Source: Thermostichus vulcanus str. 'Rupite'
Lineage (GTDB): Bacteria > Cyanobacteriota > Cyanobacteriia > Thermostichales > Thermostichaceae
DNA length: 45,753 nt
Assembly: GCF_022848905.1 (NCBI RefSeq)
Contig: NZ_JAFIRA010000032.1
Location: 1-45,753 of the forward strand
Direction of reading: 5' to 3'
The notes under the pieces were generated by a model that was given only the letters and a program-made list of their open reading frames with translations, had not been told where the DNA came from and did not search any database. How positions within the stretch are numbered: the first letter of the stretch is position 1; the number at the start of each line of letters is the position of its first letter. The translations under genes were made by a program, and so were the position numbers. This document shows positions 37,572 through 45,625 of this stretch, one piece after another.

Positions 37572-39107
37572 GTGGTTCAAGCCAGGATTTTGTTCGCGTC
37601 GGCTGAGGCAGCACCACTGGCCAAGGTGGGAGGAATGGCAGATGTGGTGGGATCCCTGCCCTCGGTTTTGCGGGGGTTCGGCCAGGATGTACGTATTATC
37701 ATGCCCTTCTACGGATTTCTATGGGAACAATTTGGTGAAGAACCAGGACAATACCGGCGCTCCAAGGAGCCGATTTGGGCTAAACAAGTGATGGGTCAGG
37801 TGGCAGAGATCTATGAAAGTGTTCTGCCTGGCACGGATGTACCCTTATACCTGGTGAGCCACTATTGCTTTGCTCCCCATCGTATTTATTACGGGGAGGA
37901 TGAGTTTTGGCGCTTCACCTTTTTTGCCAATGCTGTCGCTGAATTCGCCTGGACCTATTACCCTTGGAAGCCCAACATCATCCACTGCCACGATTGGCAC
38001 ACGGCCATGATCCCGGCCTGGATGCACCAAGCCTCTGATATTGGTACGGTCTTCACCATTCACAACTTGGCCTACCAAGGGCCTTGGCGCTGGCAACTGG
38101 AACGCATGACCTGGATACCTTGGTACTTTTCCGCCCACAACGCCATGGCCGCTGGAATCCTTTATGCTGATCAGGTAAATACCGTTTCTCCCACTTATGC
38201 GATGGAGATCCGCACCCCTTTACACGGTGAAGGCTTACAGGATCTGCTGGCCTGGAAAGGGGAACGCCTGCGGGGGATCCTGAATGGCATTGATCTGGAC
38301 AAGGTGGATCCCAGTACGGATCCGGCTCTGGAAGCCACCTTTAGCCTCTCAGATTTGCGGGGAAGGGCAGTCAACAAAGCAGCCCTACAGACTCAAACGG
38401 GTTTAGCGGTTAATCCCGAGGTCTTCACACTGGGGATGGTAGCCCGTTTGGTGGAGCAAAAGGGCATTGATCTGTTAATCCAAGCTCTGGATCGCTTTTT
38501 GGCCTACAGCGATGCCCAATGTGTGGTGCTGGGTAGCGGTGAAGCCTACTATGAGGGTCGGATACGGGAAATGGCCGAGCGGCATCCTGGCAAGATGTCC
38601 TATCAGCAGGGTTACCAACCGAAGTTAGCGCAATTGATCTACGGGGGAGCGGATGCTTTTCTGATGCCCAGCCGCTTTGAGCCTTGTGGCATTAGCCAGA
38701 TGATCGCCATGCGCTACGGTTGTGTGCCGATCGTGCGGCGAACCGGTGGGCTGGTGGATACCGTGAGCCATCATGTGCCCAGCAAAGGGATAGGTACGGG
38801 TTACTGTTTTGACCGCTACGAAGCCCTAGACTTTTATACTTGTCTGGCGCGGGCCTGGGAGGCTTTCCAGCACAAGGAAACCTGGCAAGCTCTGCAAAAG
38901 CGGGGCATGGCCACCGATTTTAGTTGGCAGCGATCCGCTCTGGAATACCTGCGTATGTACGAGCTTATCCTCAACCTGCCATTGCTACCGGAAGCAACCC
39001 CCTCCAAGGGATCCGAACCCGTTCAGGGCAACTCCCACAGTAAAATCACCCACGACTCAAATCCTCCTAGCCCCGCGAAGCCCCGCTCTACTTTCCCTAA
39101 ACGTTAA
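37572..39107 (+). CDS. glgA: glycogen synthase (ADP-glucose)
   Basis: Transfers glucose from ADP-glucose to growing glycogen chains. The 511-residue GT5 enzyme has the N-terminal ADP-glucose-binding motif AKVGGMADVVGSLP, then HCHDWHTAMIP, TIHNLAYQG, LNGIDLDKVDP, and the C-terminal GT-B motifs MVARLVEQKGIDLLI and PSRFEPCGISQMIAMRYG. GTG at 37572 is chosen because GGAGG sits five bases before it and the family begins there; the frame is open 20 codons further upstream. The last 35 residues are low-complexity. It is divergent from psbD. Confidence 0.95.
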   Translation: MVQARILFASAEAAPLAKVGGMADVVGSLPSVLRGFGQDVRIIMPFYGFLWEQFGEEPGQYRRSKEPIWAKQVMGQVAEIYESVLPGTDVPLYLVSHYCFAPHRIYYGEDEFWRFTFFANAVAEFAWTYYPWKPNIIHCHDWHTAMIPAWMHQASDIGTVFTIHNLAYQGPWRWQLERMTWIPWYFSAHNAMAAGILYADQVNTVSPTYAMEIRTPLHGEGLQDLLAWKGERLRGILNGIDLDKVDPSTDPALEATFSLSDLRGRAVNKAALQTQTGLAVNPEVFTLGMVARLVEQKGIDLLIQALDRFLAYSDAQCVVLGSGEAYYEGRIREMAERHPGKMSYQQGYQPKLAQLIYGGADAFLMPSRFEPCGISQMIAMRYGCVPIVRRTGGLVDTVSHHVPSKGIGTGYCFDRYEALDFYTCLARAWEAFQHKETWQALQKRGMATDFSWQRSALEYLRMYELILNLPLLPEATPSKGSEPVQGNSHSKITHDSNPPSPAKPRSTFPKR

Positions 39108-39207
39108 GTTTTGGGCTAGGTTCCGCTGACTAGTGGGATCCCGATGGCGGTGATGAGAGTGAGGTAGATTAGAACGGGTCAAAAAAGGTTATGAGGACTA
39201 CCTGCAC

Positions 39208-39786
39208 ATGATTCGATATGGGTTTGACTTCCTGCGCCGTTCCTGGACACGTCTGTTTTTTGGACTGTTTTTGGGCCTTGCGCTTGGGGTCGGTTCCAGC
39301 TTTTGGGCCACCGCCCAGCAATTGTCTGCTCCCTCTGGGCAACAACTCATTCCCAATCCACAACAGTTCCGGGCTTTAGAGCAACCTGGCAGCACCCTCA
39401 GCGTTTTACGAGCCGAACAACTGGCTGCAGAAGCCGATGCTGCTTTGCAAGCGCAAAACTACGACCGGGCTGCCGAACTCCTACAACAGGTGTTCGATGC
39501 TTATAACCAACGCTCCAACTATCACCAGGATCTGTCGCGGGCCTTCGCCGGGATCCAAAACCGCATTTCGGAAGAACAGCGGGAACTCGCCCGTATTGCC
39601 GCTCAAGAACGGGATCAAGCCGCCTACGATTTGGCCGTTGTCTACCGCGCCTCGGGCCGCCCAGAAGAAGCAGTGGGACGGCTGATACAGGTGATCAGCA
39701 GCCAAGGCCCAACCCGCGAACTGGGTACCCAAGCCTATCAGCAGTTGCTGGAAATTGGCTTCGTCAGCACCCCCTTCCCCAACTAG
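39208..39786 (+). CDS. secreted helical repeat (TPR-like) protein
   Basis: A 192-residue protein with an N-terminal signal segment (RLFFGLFLGLALGVGSSFWATA, cleavage probably after TAQ or nearby). The helical part has TPR-like pairs (AAEADAALQAQNYDRAAELLQQVF and YDLAVVYRASGRPEEAVGRLIQV). GAGGA precedes the ATG at 39208. I see it as a conserved cyanobacterial hypothetical protein, probably periplasmic or lumenal. Its stop overlaps the rsmD stop on the other strand by four bases. Confidence 0.7.
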   Translation: MIRYGFDFLRRSWTRLFFGLFLGLALGVGSSFWATAQQLSAPSGQQLIPNPQQFRALEQPGSTLSVLRAEQLAAEADAALQAQNYDRAAELLQQVFDAYNQRSNYHQDLSRAFAGIQNRISEEQRELARIAAQERDQAAYDLAVVYRASGRPEEAVGRLIQVISSQGPTRELGTQAYQQLLEIGFVSTPFPN

Positions 39787-40337
39787 AGCCAGTCTGTCAG
39801 GTCACGGTAAAAAGCCAGAGTGGTTTGCCCGTAGGTGCGCTGGTCAGACCGCAGCAGGGATCCCACCTGTTCGGGGAGGTCGTAACCAGTGCGATGCTCG
39901 ACGATTAGGATCCCTTGTTCCGGCTTGAGCAGGGGTGGAATGAGAGGCAGCAGGGGAGCATACAGCCCCGCCTCATAGGGGGGAGCAAAATAAACGTAGT
40001 CGAAGGGATCCCATGTCAATCCGCGATTGAGCAGTTTACGGGCATCCCCCTGAATCACCTGAAACGATTGCTCCGGCTGTGCCACTTTCGCCCAGTTGGC
40101 CCGAATAATCCGGCAGGCAGGGGCAGCAATTTCGATCCCTGCCACGAAAGCAGCCCCCTGACAGAGGGCTTCTGCTCCTATTGTTCCAGCTCCACAGCAG
40201 AGATCCAGCCAGCGGCAGCCTTCCACCCGCCCTTGCAAGATGTTGAACAACGCCTGCCGTACCCGAGAAGGCGTGGGCCGGGTCGCCAAACCCTCTGGGG
40301 TTTGCAATTCTCGTTTGCCGCTAATTCGTAAGCTCAT
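39783..40337 (-). CDS. rsmD: 16S rRNA (guanine966-N2)-methyltransferase RsmD
   Basis: Methylates G966 of 16S rRNA with S-adenosylmethionine. The 184-residue protein has the family start RISGKRELQTPEGLATRPTP, SAM motif I WLDLCCGAGTIGAEAL, VAGIEI and the IQGDARKLL acidic position. The catalytic motif that is usually [DN]PP[YF] reads APPY (residues 118-121, YFAPPYEAG). Whether this is a lineage feature is not clear. Its start overlaps the stop of the upstream TPR gene by four bases (ATGA). Confidence 0.88.
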   Translation of the reverse strand: MSLRISGKRELQTPEGLATRPTPSRVRQALFNILQGRVEGCRWLDLCCGAGTIGAEALCQGAAFVAGIEIAAPACRIIRANWAKVAQPEQSFQVIQGDARKLLNRGLTWDPFDYVYFAPPYEAGLYAPLLPLIPPLLKPEQGILIVEHRTGYDLPEQVGSLLRSDQRTYGQTTLAFYRDLTDWL

Positions 40338-41221
40338 GGGGTAGCCGTAGCGGGCAACTGACCGGTCAATCCCCCCCGTTGGGCGGCTCGATCCCGTTCC
40401 ATCTGAATTTGATCCACCAGTGGCTCCGGTAATTGGGCAGAGGCTTGTAGGGCTTGATCAAACAAAGGTACCGCCTCCCGATCCGCCCCTTGCGAGACCA
40501 AAATTTGGGCCTTCAAATAGTACAGCTCCGGGTTGTCACAGGAGGTGGCAATCGCCCGATCCACCGCCTCAAGGGCCTCTGCGTAGCGCTGCATATCCCG
40601 GTAGGCCAAGGCTTGTCCACGGTAAGATAGATACTCAGGAGCCGCCAACTGGAATTGGTTGAGAGCCTTTTCCCGGTAGGTGAGCAGCAGATCCATATAG
40701 CCATTCAAAAGGTTCAGTTCCGGATCGCTGCCATCCACCGCCTGCGCCGCTCGAATGGAAGCAAACAGTTGATTCAGGGTAGGCAGAGCCTTGGGTAGGC
40801 CAATCACCACGCCATCCCGCACTACCGTATTGGCTGCCTCTAACCCATAGCCCACGCCCTCATAGAGATTGCCACGCAAGGGATCCGTTTTCTTTAACTC
40901 TGCTGCCACCTGCCGAGTTTGGGTGGCCAACTGGGCAAACTCCTGCATATCCCCTTCTTGGTAGGCCAGTGCTGCCAACAGGGCATAAACCATCGGCTCT
41001 TCCGGTGAGGCTTTTTTTGCAGTCTCCAGTTTTTCTCGGCTTTGGCTATAGCGACCCGCGCAAAAGAACTCTTCAAAGGCTGCCGCCACCTCTGGGCTGA
41101 TCTGCCGCGCATTCGGCCCACTACGAAAGGGATCCTGCGCCCAAACGGGCTGTGCGGATCCCCAAAGCAAAAAAGCTGCCCCTAGCAGCCTACCCAGCCT
41201 GCCTGTCATATCCATGTTCAT
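40334..41221 (-). CDS. TPR repeat protein, exported
   Basis: A 295-residue protein with a signal peptide (RLGRLLGAAFLLWGSAQPVWAQ) and TPR-type helices. Blocks include QISPEVAAAFEEFFCAGRYSQSREKLETA, YALLAALAYQEGDMQEFAQLA, ALAYRDMQRYAEALEAVDRAIA and PELYYLKAQILVSQGADREAV (all shorter than the full repeat set). It resembles the cyanobacterial Sll0314/Alr1548 type from memory. ATG at 41221 is chosen from three close ATGs (41221, 41215, 41209); the open frame upstream is not signal-like. It is coupled to rsmD by ATGA. Confidence 0.72.
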   Translation of the reverse strand: MNMDMTGRLGRLLGAAFLLWGSAQPVWAQDPFRSGPNARQISPEVAAAFEEFFCAGRYSQSREKLETAKKASPEEPMVYALLAALAYQEGDMQEFAQLATQTRQVAAELKKTDPLRGNLYEGVGYGLEAANTVVRDGVVIGLPKALPTLNQLFASIRAAQAVDGSDPELNLLNGYMDLLLTYREKALNQFQLAAPEYLSYRGQALAYRDMQRYAEALEAVDRAIATSCDNPELYYLKAQILVSQGADREAVPLFDQALQASAQLPEPLVDQIQMERDRAAQRGGLTGQLPATATP

Positions 41222-41288
41222 CCCCAATGCCTCAACCCAAACCACACACAACCTACACGACCAACGGGCTATTCCCCAAAAACACTCT

Positions 41289-42059
41289 TCAACGGAGCAT
41301 TTGTGCGATCGAACCAATCGCTGCATCTTGAACCAATTCATTAGGCTCTTGGGCCAGCAGATGATGCAACGGATCAAGGGCACGGGGATCCCCGATTTGC
41401 CCCAGAGCACGGGCTGCTGCTTCCCGCACCACGGCCTCACTATCCGAAAGCTTGGTTACTAAAGCTGGCACAGCCTCCACTGAGCGCATTTGACCCAGTT
41501 GATAGATGGTTTGCAGTTGAGCCTCCAGAGGGGTAGCTGCCGCTGTGGGAGCAGCGCCATACAAGGGCATGCCGGAACTGCCGTAGTAGTACCCACTGCC
41601 ACTGTGAGCCATCGAGAGAGCCGAGAGGGCATTTAGAGCTTCTAGGGCACGATACCGCTCCGCTACGCTCATCTGAGGCAGTTGGGCCACCAGATCGTCA
41701 AATGCTTTCTGGACGGGATCTGGGGCAGTTGCCTGTTGAGCAATGCGGGTTAGGGTTTGATCGGCTCGTACCTGCTGCAAAGACTGAATCGCTGTCAGAC
41801 CTGCTACCACCAATGCCGCATCCGCCAGAATGGCCAGCACCGCCATTGCTCCCCAAATCTTAGTGCGACGGCTTATTTTCTGAATTTGCTTATCCACATA
41901 GACAAAGGCTTGATGTTGCCGTTCCCAGAAGTCAGGGGCCACTTGCAGAGTTTGGGCACTCAGATCAGGCGATAAAAGGTTTTCCTCACGGGCTACTTCC
42001 AAAGTCTGTAGCCTCTGGTTCATCCGAGAAAACTGTTTCGTCCAGAGCCAAGTAAACAT
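41289..42059 (-). CDS. membrane protein with C-terminal HEAT repeats
   Basis: A 256-residue protein. A charged N-terminal helix leads to one hydrophobic segment (IWGAMAVLAILADAALVVAGL, about residues 70-90), then a helical region and a Gly/Tyr-rich patch (SGSGYYYGSSG). The C-terminal part has two HEAT/PBS-lyase-like repeats (AVPALVTKLSDSEAVVREAAARALGQIGD and RALDPLHHLLAQE; listed in parts). Such repeats are scaffolds, and in cyanobacteria also occur in phycobilin lyases, but no lyase feature is seen. ATG at 42059 is chosen with GAGAGG upstream; the frame stays open to 42173. Confidence 0.65.
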   Translation of the reverse strand: MFTWLWTKQFSRMNQRLQTLEVAREENLLSPDLSAQTLQVAPDFWERQHQAFVYVDKQIQKISRRTKIWGAMAVLAILADAALVVAGLTAIQSLQQVRADQTLTRIAQQATAPDPVQKAFDDLVAQLPQMSVAERYRALEALNALSALSMAHSGSGYYYGSSGMPLYGAAPTAAATPLEAQLQTIYQLGQMRSVEAVPALVTKLSDSEAVVREAAARALGQIGDPRALDPLHHLLAQEPNELVQDAAIGSIAQMLR

Positions 42060-42444
42060 CGGGTGATATCCTCTCTCCAAGCCTGCCAATAACAGCCACA
42101 CCACGTTGACGCGAACACTTGCACGGAAAGATGCGGGTTTCGCCAGCGTCGAGTGCCGAGCAGAATCTGCCAAATTACCCCTGTGGATCCCGAATCGGGC
42201 AAAAAGGGGAACTTATGCGACAGGATAACAAAAGCGCCAGCCCCCTACCACTCACCCTTTGCTATGGGTTGCGGGATGTTTCTTATTGTAGAGAGGTCAC
42301 TTGAGGGTGCCGAGGGATCCCGCGCGCTTACATTCGAGAATACCCGTACTTTTCGCTTCGCTTTTGAGCAGCAAGATAGGAGAAGACTGAGGGGGATCCG
42401 CCTGTCAGCTTTGGGGTTCTAGACGGATTGGGTCCCTGACCGGA
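42060..42444. other. intergenic region without recognised gene
   Basis: 385 bases between two minus-strand genes. Open frames here lack protein-like composition. It contains three GGATCC palindromes and should hold the HEAT gene promoter. No tRNA or clear terminator was found. Confidence 0.4.
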
Positions 42445-42882
42445 TTAGCCGGGATTCCTGGGCTGGAACACTTGAGCCAAAACCTGCCAACGGGAGCAGC
42501 GCCAATGGTCAATATGGGATCCAATCAGCCCAGCTTCATTGAGGTGCAATTCTGTCCAGCCGGGGATCCGCAGACGGGGATGCCAAGGTAAGGGCAGCGA
42601 CCAGCTTAGGGTCCATTCGGTGCGGATTTGAGCGCCGGTTTGTTGAATCTCGTGCAAGTCGAGGCGAATGTCTTGGAACCAGCGCCCCATCCAGCCGATC
42701 ATCTGTTGATACCGACTCAGACCGCGAAATTCATTTACGGGATCCTTGAAATACACCTCCGGATCGTAAATAGAATATGTTTGATTTTCGGGAAAGCGGG
42801 CATAGTCCTCCCGCAAAATCGCCAGCAGGTCGGGGCCGGGATCCCGGTTGGGATGGGATGGGACTTGAGAACCTGAACTCAT
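42445..42882 (-). CDS. DUF2358 family protein
   Basis: A 145-residue soluble protein of the DUF2358 type found in cyanobacteria and plastids. It shows LLAILREDYARFPENQTYSIYDPEVYFKDPVNEFRG in overlapping parts, then YQQMIGWMGRWFQDIRLDL and WTLSWSLPLPWHPRL. The fold is probably an NTF2-like cone (helix, helix, curved sheet). Function is unknown. ATG at 42882 overlaps the MBL-fold gene stop by four bases, so it is the last gene of a coupled three-gene string. Confidence 0.75.
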   Translation of the reverse strand: MSSGSQVPSHPNRDPGPDLLAILREDYARFPENQTYSIYDPEVYFKDPVNEFRGLSRYQQMIGWMGRWFQDIRLDLHEIQQTGAQIRTEWTLSWSLPLPWHPRLRIPGWTELHLNEAGLIGSHIDHWRCSRWQVLAQVFQPRNPG

Positions 42883-43676
42883 GCTTCCACCCCCGCCGAC
42901 AAGGACACCGTTTCCCCAGGGGCAGGGCAGCACAATTGGATGGAGATACCTGCCCCAGCATTCAGGGATCCCAGCCTTTGCCGGAACTCCTCCAGGCTGC
43001 CGCGGGTGCGAATTTGGGAGGCGAACCAGCCGGAGTAATCCACCTCTCCCATTGCCGTTGGGATCACCTGCCGGGGTTGCAGAGCTTCTACCACCTGCAA
43101 GGCCCGTTCTGGCCCCATGATCACCTCCCCTAGGAGGGGGAAAACCTGCCCCACGACCGGAATTAACAGCGTTTGAATGGGAGAGAAGGCTTGCTGCAAC
43201 CGTTGGCGGATATCCGGCTCGGACAGATGCGGTTCGTAGTAAAGCTGAGTTTGGGATTTCTCTTCTTTGAGCAGGTAGCCCAGTTCGCGGATGGGTCCTA
43301 GGGGTGCACCAGGAACTGCCGTGATCTGCACATCTTGCCACTGCACCGATTGCCAGGGATCCAGAGCTTGTACGGAAGCAAAGCCCAAACCCCGCACCAC
43401 AGGGGCTGCACTTGGGGAGGCCAAAACCGGGATTGTCTTATCCAAGCGTTGCAGAGTCGGAGGGTGACAATGATCCGGCTGGGCTTGGCTAATTAAAATG
43501 CCATCAATTTTGGGTAAGGTTTCCGGGGTGAACGGGGGCGGATTGCGGTGCTCGATGCGGATAAACCAGGGTAGCCCCAGGAATACCAAGGGATCCACCA
43601 GCCAGGGATCCAGCAGGAGGGTTTGCTGGTGGGTTTGGATGAGCCAACTGTTGAGGTCGATGCGGGTGAGCTTCAT
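42879..43676 (-). CDS. MBL-fold protein with altered metal motif
   Basis: A 265-residue metallo-beta-lactamase-fold protein of UlaG-like layout (ID-LNSWLIQTHQQTLLLDPWL at the start). The canonical H-x-H-x-D-H reads Q64-A-Q66-P-D68-H69, then CH. The first two zinc/iron-binding histidines are thus glutamines, while Asp and the following His remain. Enzyme activity is uncertain. The remaining domain looks intact (ITAVPGAPLGPIRELGYLL, LLIPVVGQVFPLLGEVIMGPE). Its start overlaps the PmbA stop and its stop overlaps the DUF2358 start, both by ATGA. Confidence 0.78.
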   Translation of the reverse strand: MKLTRIDLNSWLIQTHQQTLLLDPWLVDPLVFLGLPWFIRIEHRNPPPFTPETLPKIDGILISQAQPDHCHPPTLQRLDKTIPVLASPSAAPVVRGLGFASVQALDPWQSVQWQDVQITAVPGAPLGPIRELGYLLKEEKSQTQLYYEPHLSEPDIRQRLQQAFSPIQTLLIPVVGQVFPLLGEVIMGPERALQVVEALQPRQVIPTAMGEVDYSGWFASQIRTRGSLEEFRQRLGSLNAGAGISIQLCCPAPGETVSLSAGVEA

Positions 43677-45010
43677 TGGCCGGTTATGGAAAGATCATCA
43701 ACCCAAATGCGCGGGCACAGCCCCCCCGGTGTCAGTTGTGGCTCTGGCTCCACATAAACAATGGACTTCAAGACCTGGAGAAAATCTCCGGCTACCGTGG
43801 CCGCCTCAATGCTGATGCGCTCCCCATGGCGTACCCACCAGCCTTGGAAAGGCAAGGAAAAGGATCCTTGCAAGGGTTTAACTCCGGCGTGTAAGGCTTG
43901 CAGTTCATCAATCCAGACCACATTCTCAGCAGTAGCCAGGTCATAGGTGCTTTCCGGAGGAGATCCAGCGAACACATGGTAGTAATGGGATCCCACCGTG
44001 ACCTTAGCGCCGATATTGGCATGTCCGGTGGGCTTAGCTCCCAAACGTTTGGCTGTACCTGCACTGTGGAGAAAGTGGGTCAGCACCCCATTGGTAATCA
44101 GAGGGACGCGGCGGGTTGGGGTGCCTTCCCCATCAAAACTAATTGCCCCCACCTTCGTGGGATGCAATGCATCGTCACACACCGACAACAGGGGTGAGGC
44201 AATGGTGGTCCCCAAGGACTCAGGGGTGGACAGGCTTTGGTTATCCAAAATGCTCTGGGCATTGAACACATTGGAGAATGCCCCCAACAAACTTAAAAAC
44301 GCTTCCCCAGAAAAGACGACGGTGTACTTGCCGGACGGGATCCGCTCATAGTCTAGGTGACTGATCAATTTCTCGGCAGCTTCCTTGACACAACCCTGAA
44401 TATCCAGCTCTTCTAGGCTGCGGCTGACCCGCAGAGCTCCTCCACTGCGGGGTTTGCGCCCCTCCTGTTCCGCTTTGCTGTAGAGAAACATCGAAGTCAG
44501 GGTATGGCCTTCCTGCCGGAGGGCTTGTTCGCTATTGAGGTAGAAGCGGTCAATCTGGCGCTGGGCCAAGCCGTTGTAGGGCACCCCTTGAATGGCGGGA
44601 TGGGATCCCAGCAATTCTTTTTCGGCGGCCACCAATTGCTCCAGCAGGTCGCTGGCCAGAGCCAGGGGTGCTTTATTGTTGGAGGATTGGGCGATGGGTA
44701 GAGTCGCTTCCGGGCTAAATTGCGGGGCATGTTCCCGGACACCAAAATGGCTGGCTTCAAAGGCGGTTTGCAAGGCCAGTTCTAAACCCGCTTCATCTAC
44801 ATCGGTTGTGGAGGTTACTCCCACCTGTCCTTGGTCATTCCAGGCCCGCACCGTCACGCTGGAACGGTTGGAGGCTTTCACCTGCCGGGGATCCCCTTGA
44901 TCCACCTGTACGCTGGTTTCGTCCACCTGCGCCCCATACAGATCAAATTGACGGATCCCCAGCCGTTTTGCACAGCTTTGCGCTTGTTCTGCCAAGAGTT
45001 CTACTTGCAC
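43673..45010 (-). CDS. pmbA: TldE/PmbA-family metalloprotease-like protein
   Basis: A 445-residue protein of the TldD/TldE (PmbA) family. TldD-TldE heterodimers process modified peptides such as microcin B17 and act on unfolded peptides. The TldE member lacks the zinc-binding HExxxH helix, and I see none here. Matching blocks are VQVDQGDPRQVKASNRSSVTVRA in part, GVTSTTDVDEAGLELAL, SLSTPESLGTTIASPLL and PLITNGVLTHFLHSAGTAKRLG, and the C-terminal DFLQVLKSIVYVEPEPQ region. GTG at 45010 is the start. tldD is not in the window. It is the first gene of the coupled string. Confidence 0.85.
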   Translation of the reverse strand: MQVELLAEQAQSCAKRLGIRQFDLYGAQVDETSVQVDQGDPRQVKASNRSSVTVRAWNDQGQVGVTSTTDVDEAGLELALQTAFEASHFGVREHAPQFSPEATLPIAQSSNNKAPLALASDLLEQLVAAEKELLGSHPAIQGVPYNGLAQRQIDRFYLNSEQALRQEGHTLTSMFLYSKAEQEGRKPRSGGALRVSRSLEELDIQGCVKEAAEKLISHLDYERIPSGKYTVVFSGEAFLSLLGAFSNVFNAQSILDNQSLSTPESLGTTIASPLLSVCDDALHPTKVGAISFDGEGTPTRRVPLITNGVLTHFLHSAGTAKRLGAKPTGHANIGAKVTVGSHYYHVFAGSPPESTYDLATAENVVWIDELQALHAGVKPLQGSFSLPFQGWWVRHGERISIEAATVAGDFLQVLKSIVYVEPEPQLTPGGLCPRIWVDDLSITGQ

Positions 45011-45059
45011 AATCTTGACTCCTTGAGAAGATCAATTTCTATTGGGCTATTGGGGGCTC

Positions 45060-45625
45060 CTACGAGCGGGTCATCCACGCGGTCAGATCCTCTAGGCTCC
45101 TAAACTCCAATAGCGCTTCCCCCAAGGCTTCCAGTCGCTCTGCTGGCAGGGTCCGAATTTGTACTTCGAATGCTGGAGGTACATCACCCAACTTCTTCTG
45201 CAACATGCGCAAAACCAAGGTTGCTTCTCCCTGTTGAATACCCTGTTGAATACCCTGTTGAATACCCTGCTGAATACCTTCTTTACGCCCTTCTTCCAAT
45301 CCTTCTCGTAAAGCTTCAGCACGCCATTCTTGGTAAATGACCGATTCCCTCATATCTAAAGACCTCATCATTTGCTGAATCAAGCCTCGATCCAATGCTA
45401 GTCCGGCCAAGACCGCTATTGCTGCCGCTAAATCTCTCTTGTCCCGCTGATTTGGAATAGCATCCAGTTCTTCCACCACCTCTCGTAGGGTCTCAACCGG
45501 GTTGTTGACCTGGCTCAAAACCTGGAAGGGGAGCAATCCTTGCAGGTTAGTTCCTGTCAGAGAACACTCCCATAATCGCAAAACATCAAACTCATGGCTA
45601 AGTCTTTCCAACCGAAAATAGTTCT
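45060..45625 (-). pseudogene. Rpn-type nuclease/transposase gene, 5' part lost at IS junction
   Basis: The C-terminal part of an Rpn/PD-(D/E)XK-transposase-like protein common in cyanobacteria: NYFRLERLSHEFDVLRLWE, LQGLLPFQVLSQVNNPVE, RDLAAAIAVLAGLALDRG, then EALREGLEEGRKEGIQQG and the tail LPAERLEALGEALLEFRS. The nuclease core expected upstream is missing. Going upstream, the reading frame meets an IS-like end at 45626 and then a stop (TAA at 45642-45644). A TTG at 45611 could start a shortened protein of 183 residues. The GIQQ unit is repeated four times through a 12-bp tandem repeat at 45231-45278. Confidence 0.65.
45231..45278. repeat. 12-bp in-frame tandem repeat, four units
   Basis: CTGTTGAATACC occurs three times in a row and CTGCTGAATACC once, encoding GIQQ repeats of the Rpn-type protein. 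Confidence 0.95.

Noticed and set aside
42153-42422. 89-codon frame in the gap upstream of the HEAT-repeat gene
   Set aside because: No motif, no ribosome site, and composition unlike the neighbouring proteins.
45231-45278. 12-bp repeats considered as iterons of an origin
   Set aside because: They are in frame within the Rpn-type protein, where GIQQ-like repeats are common.
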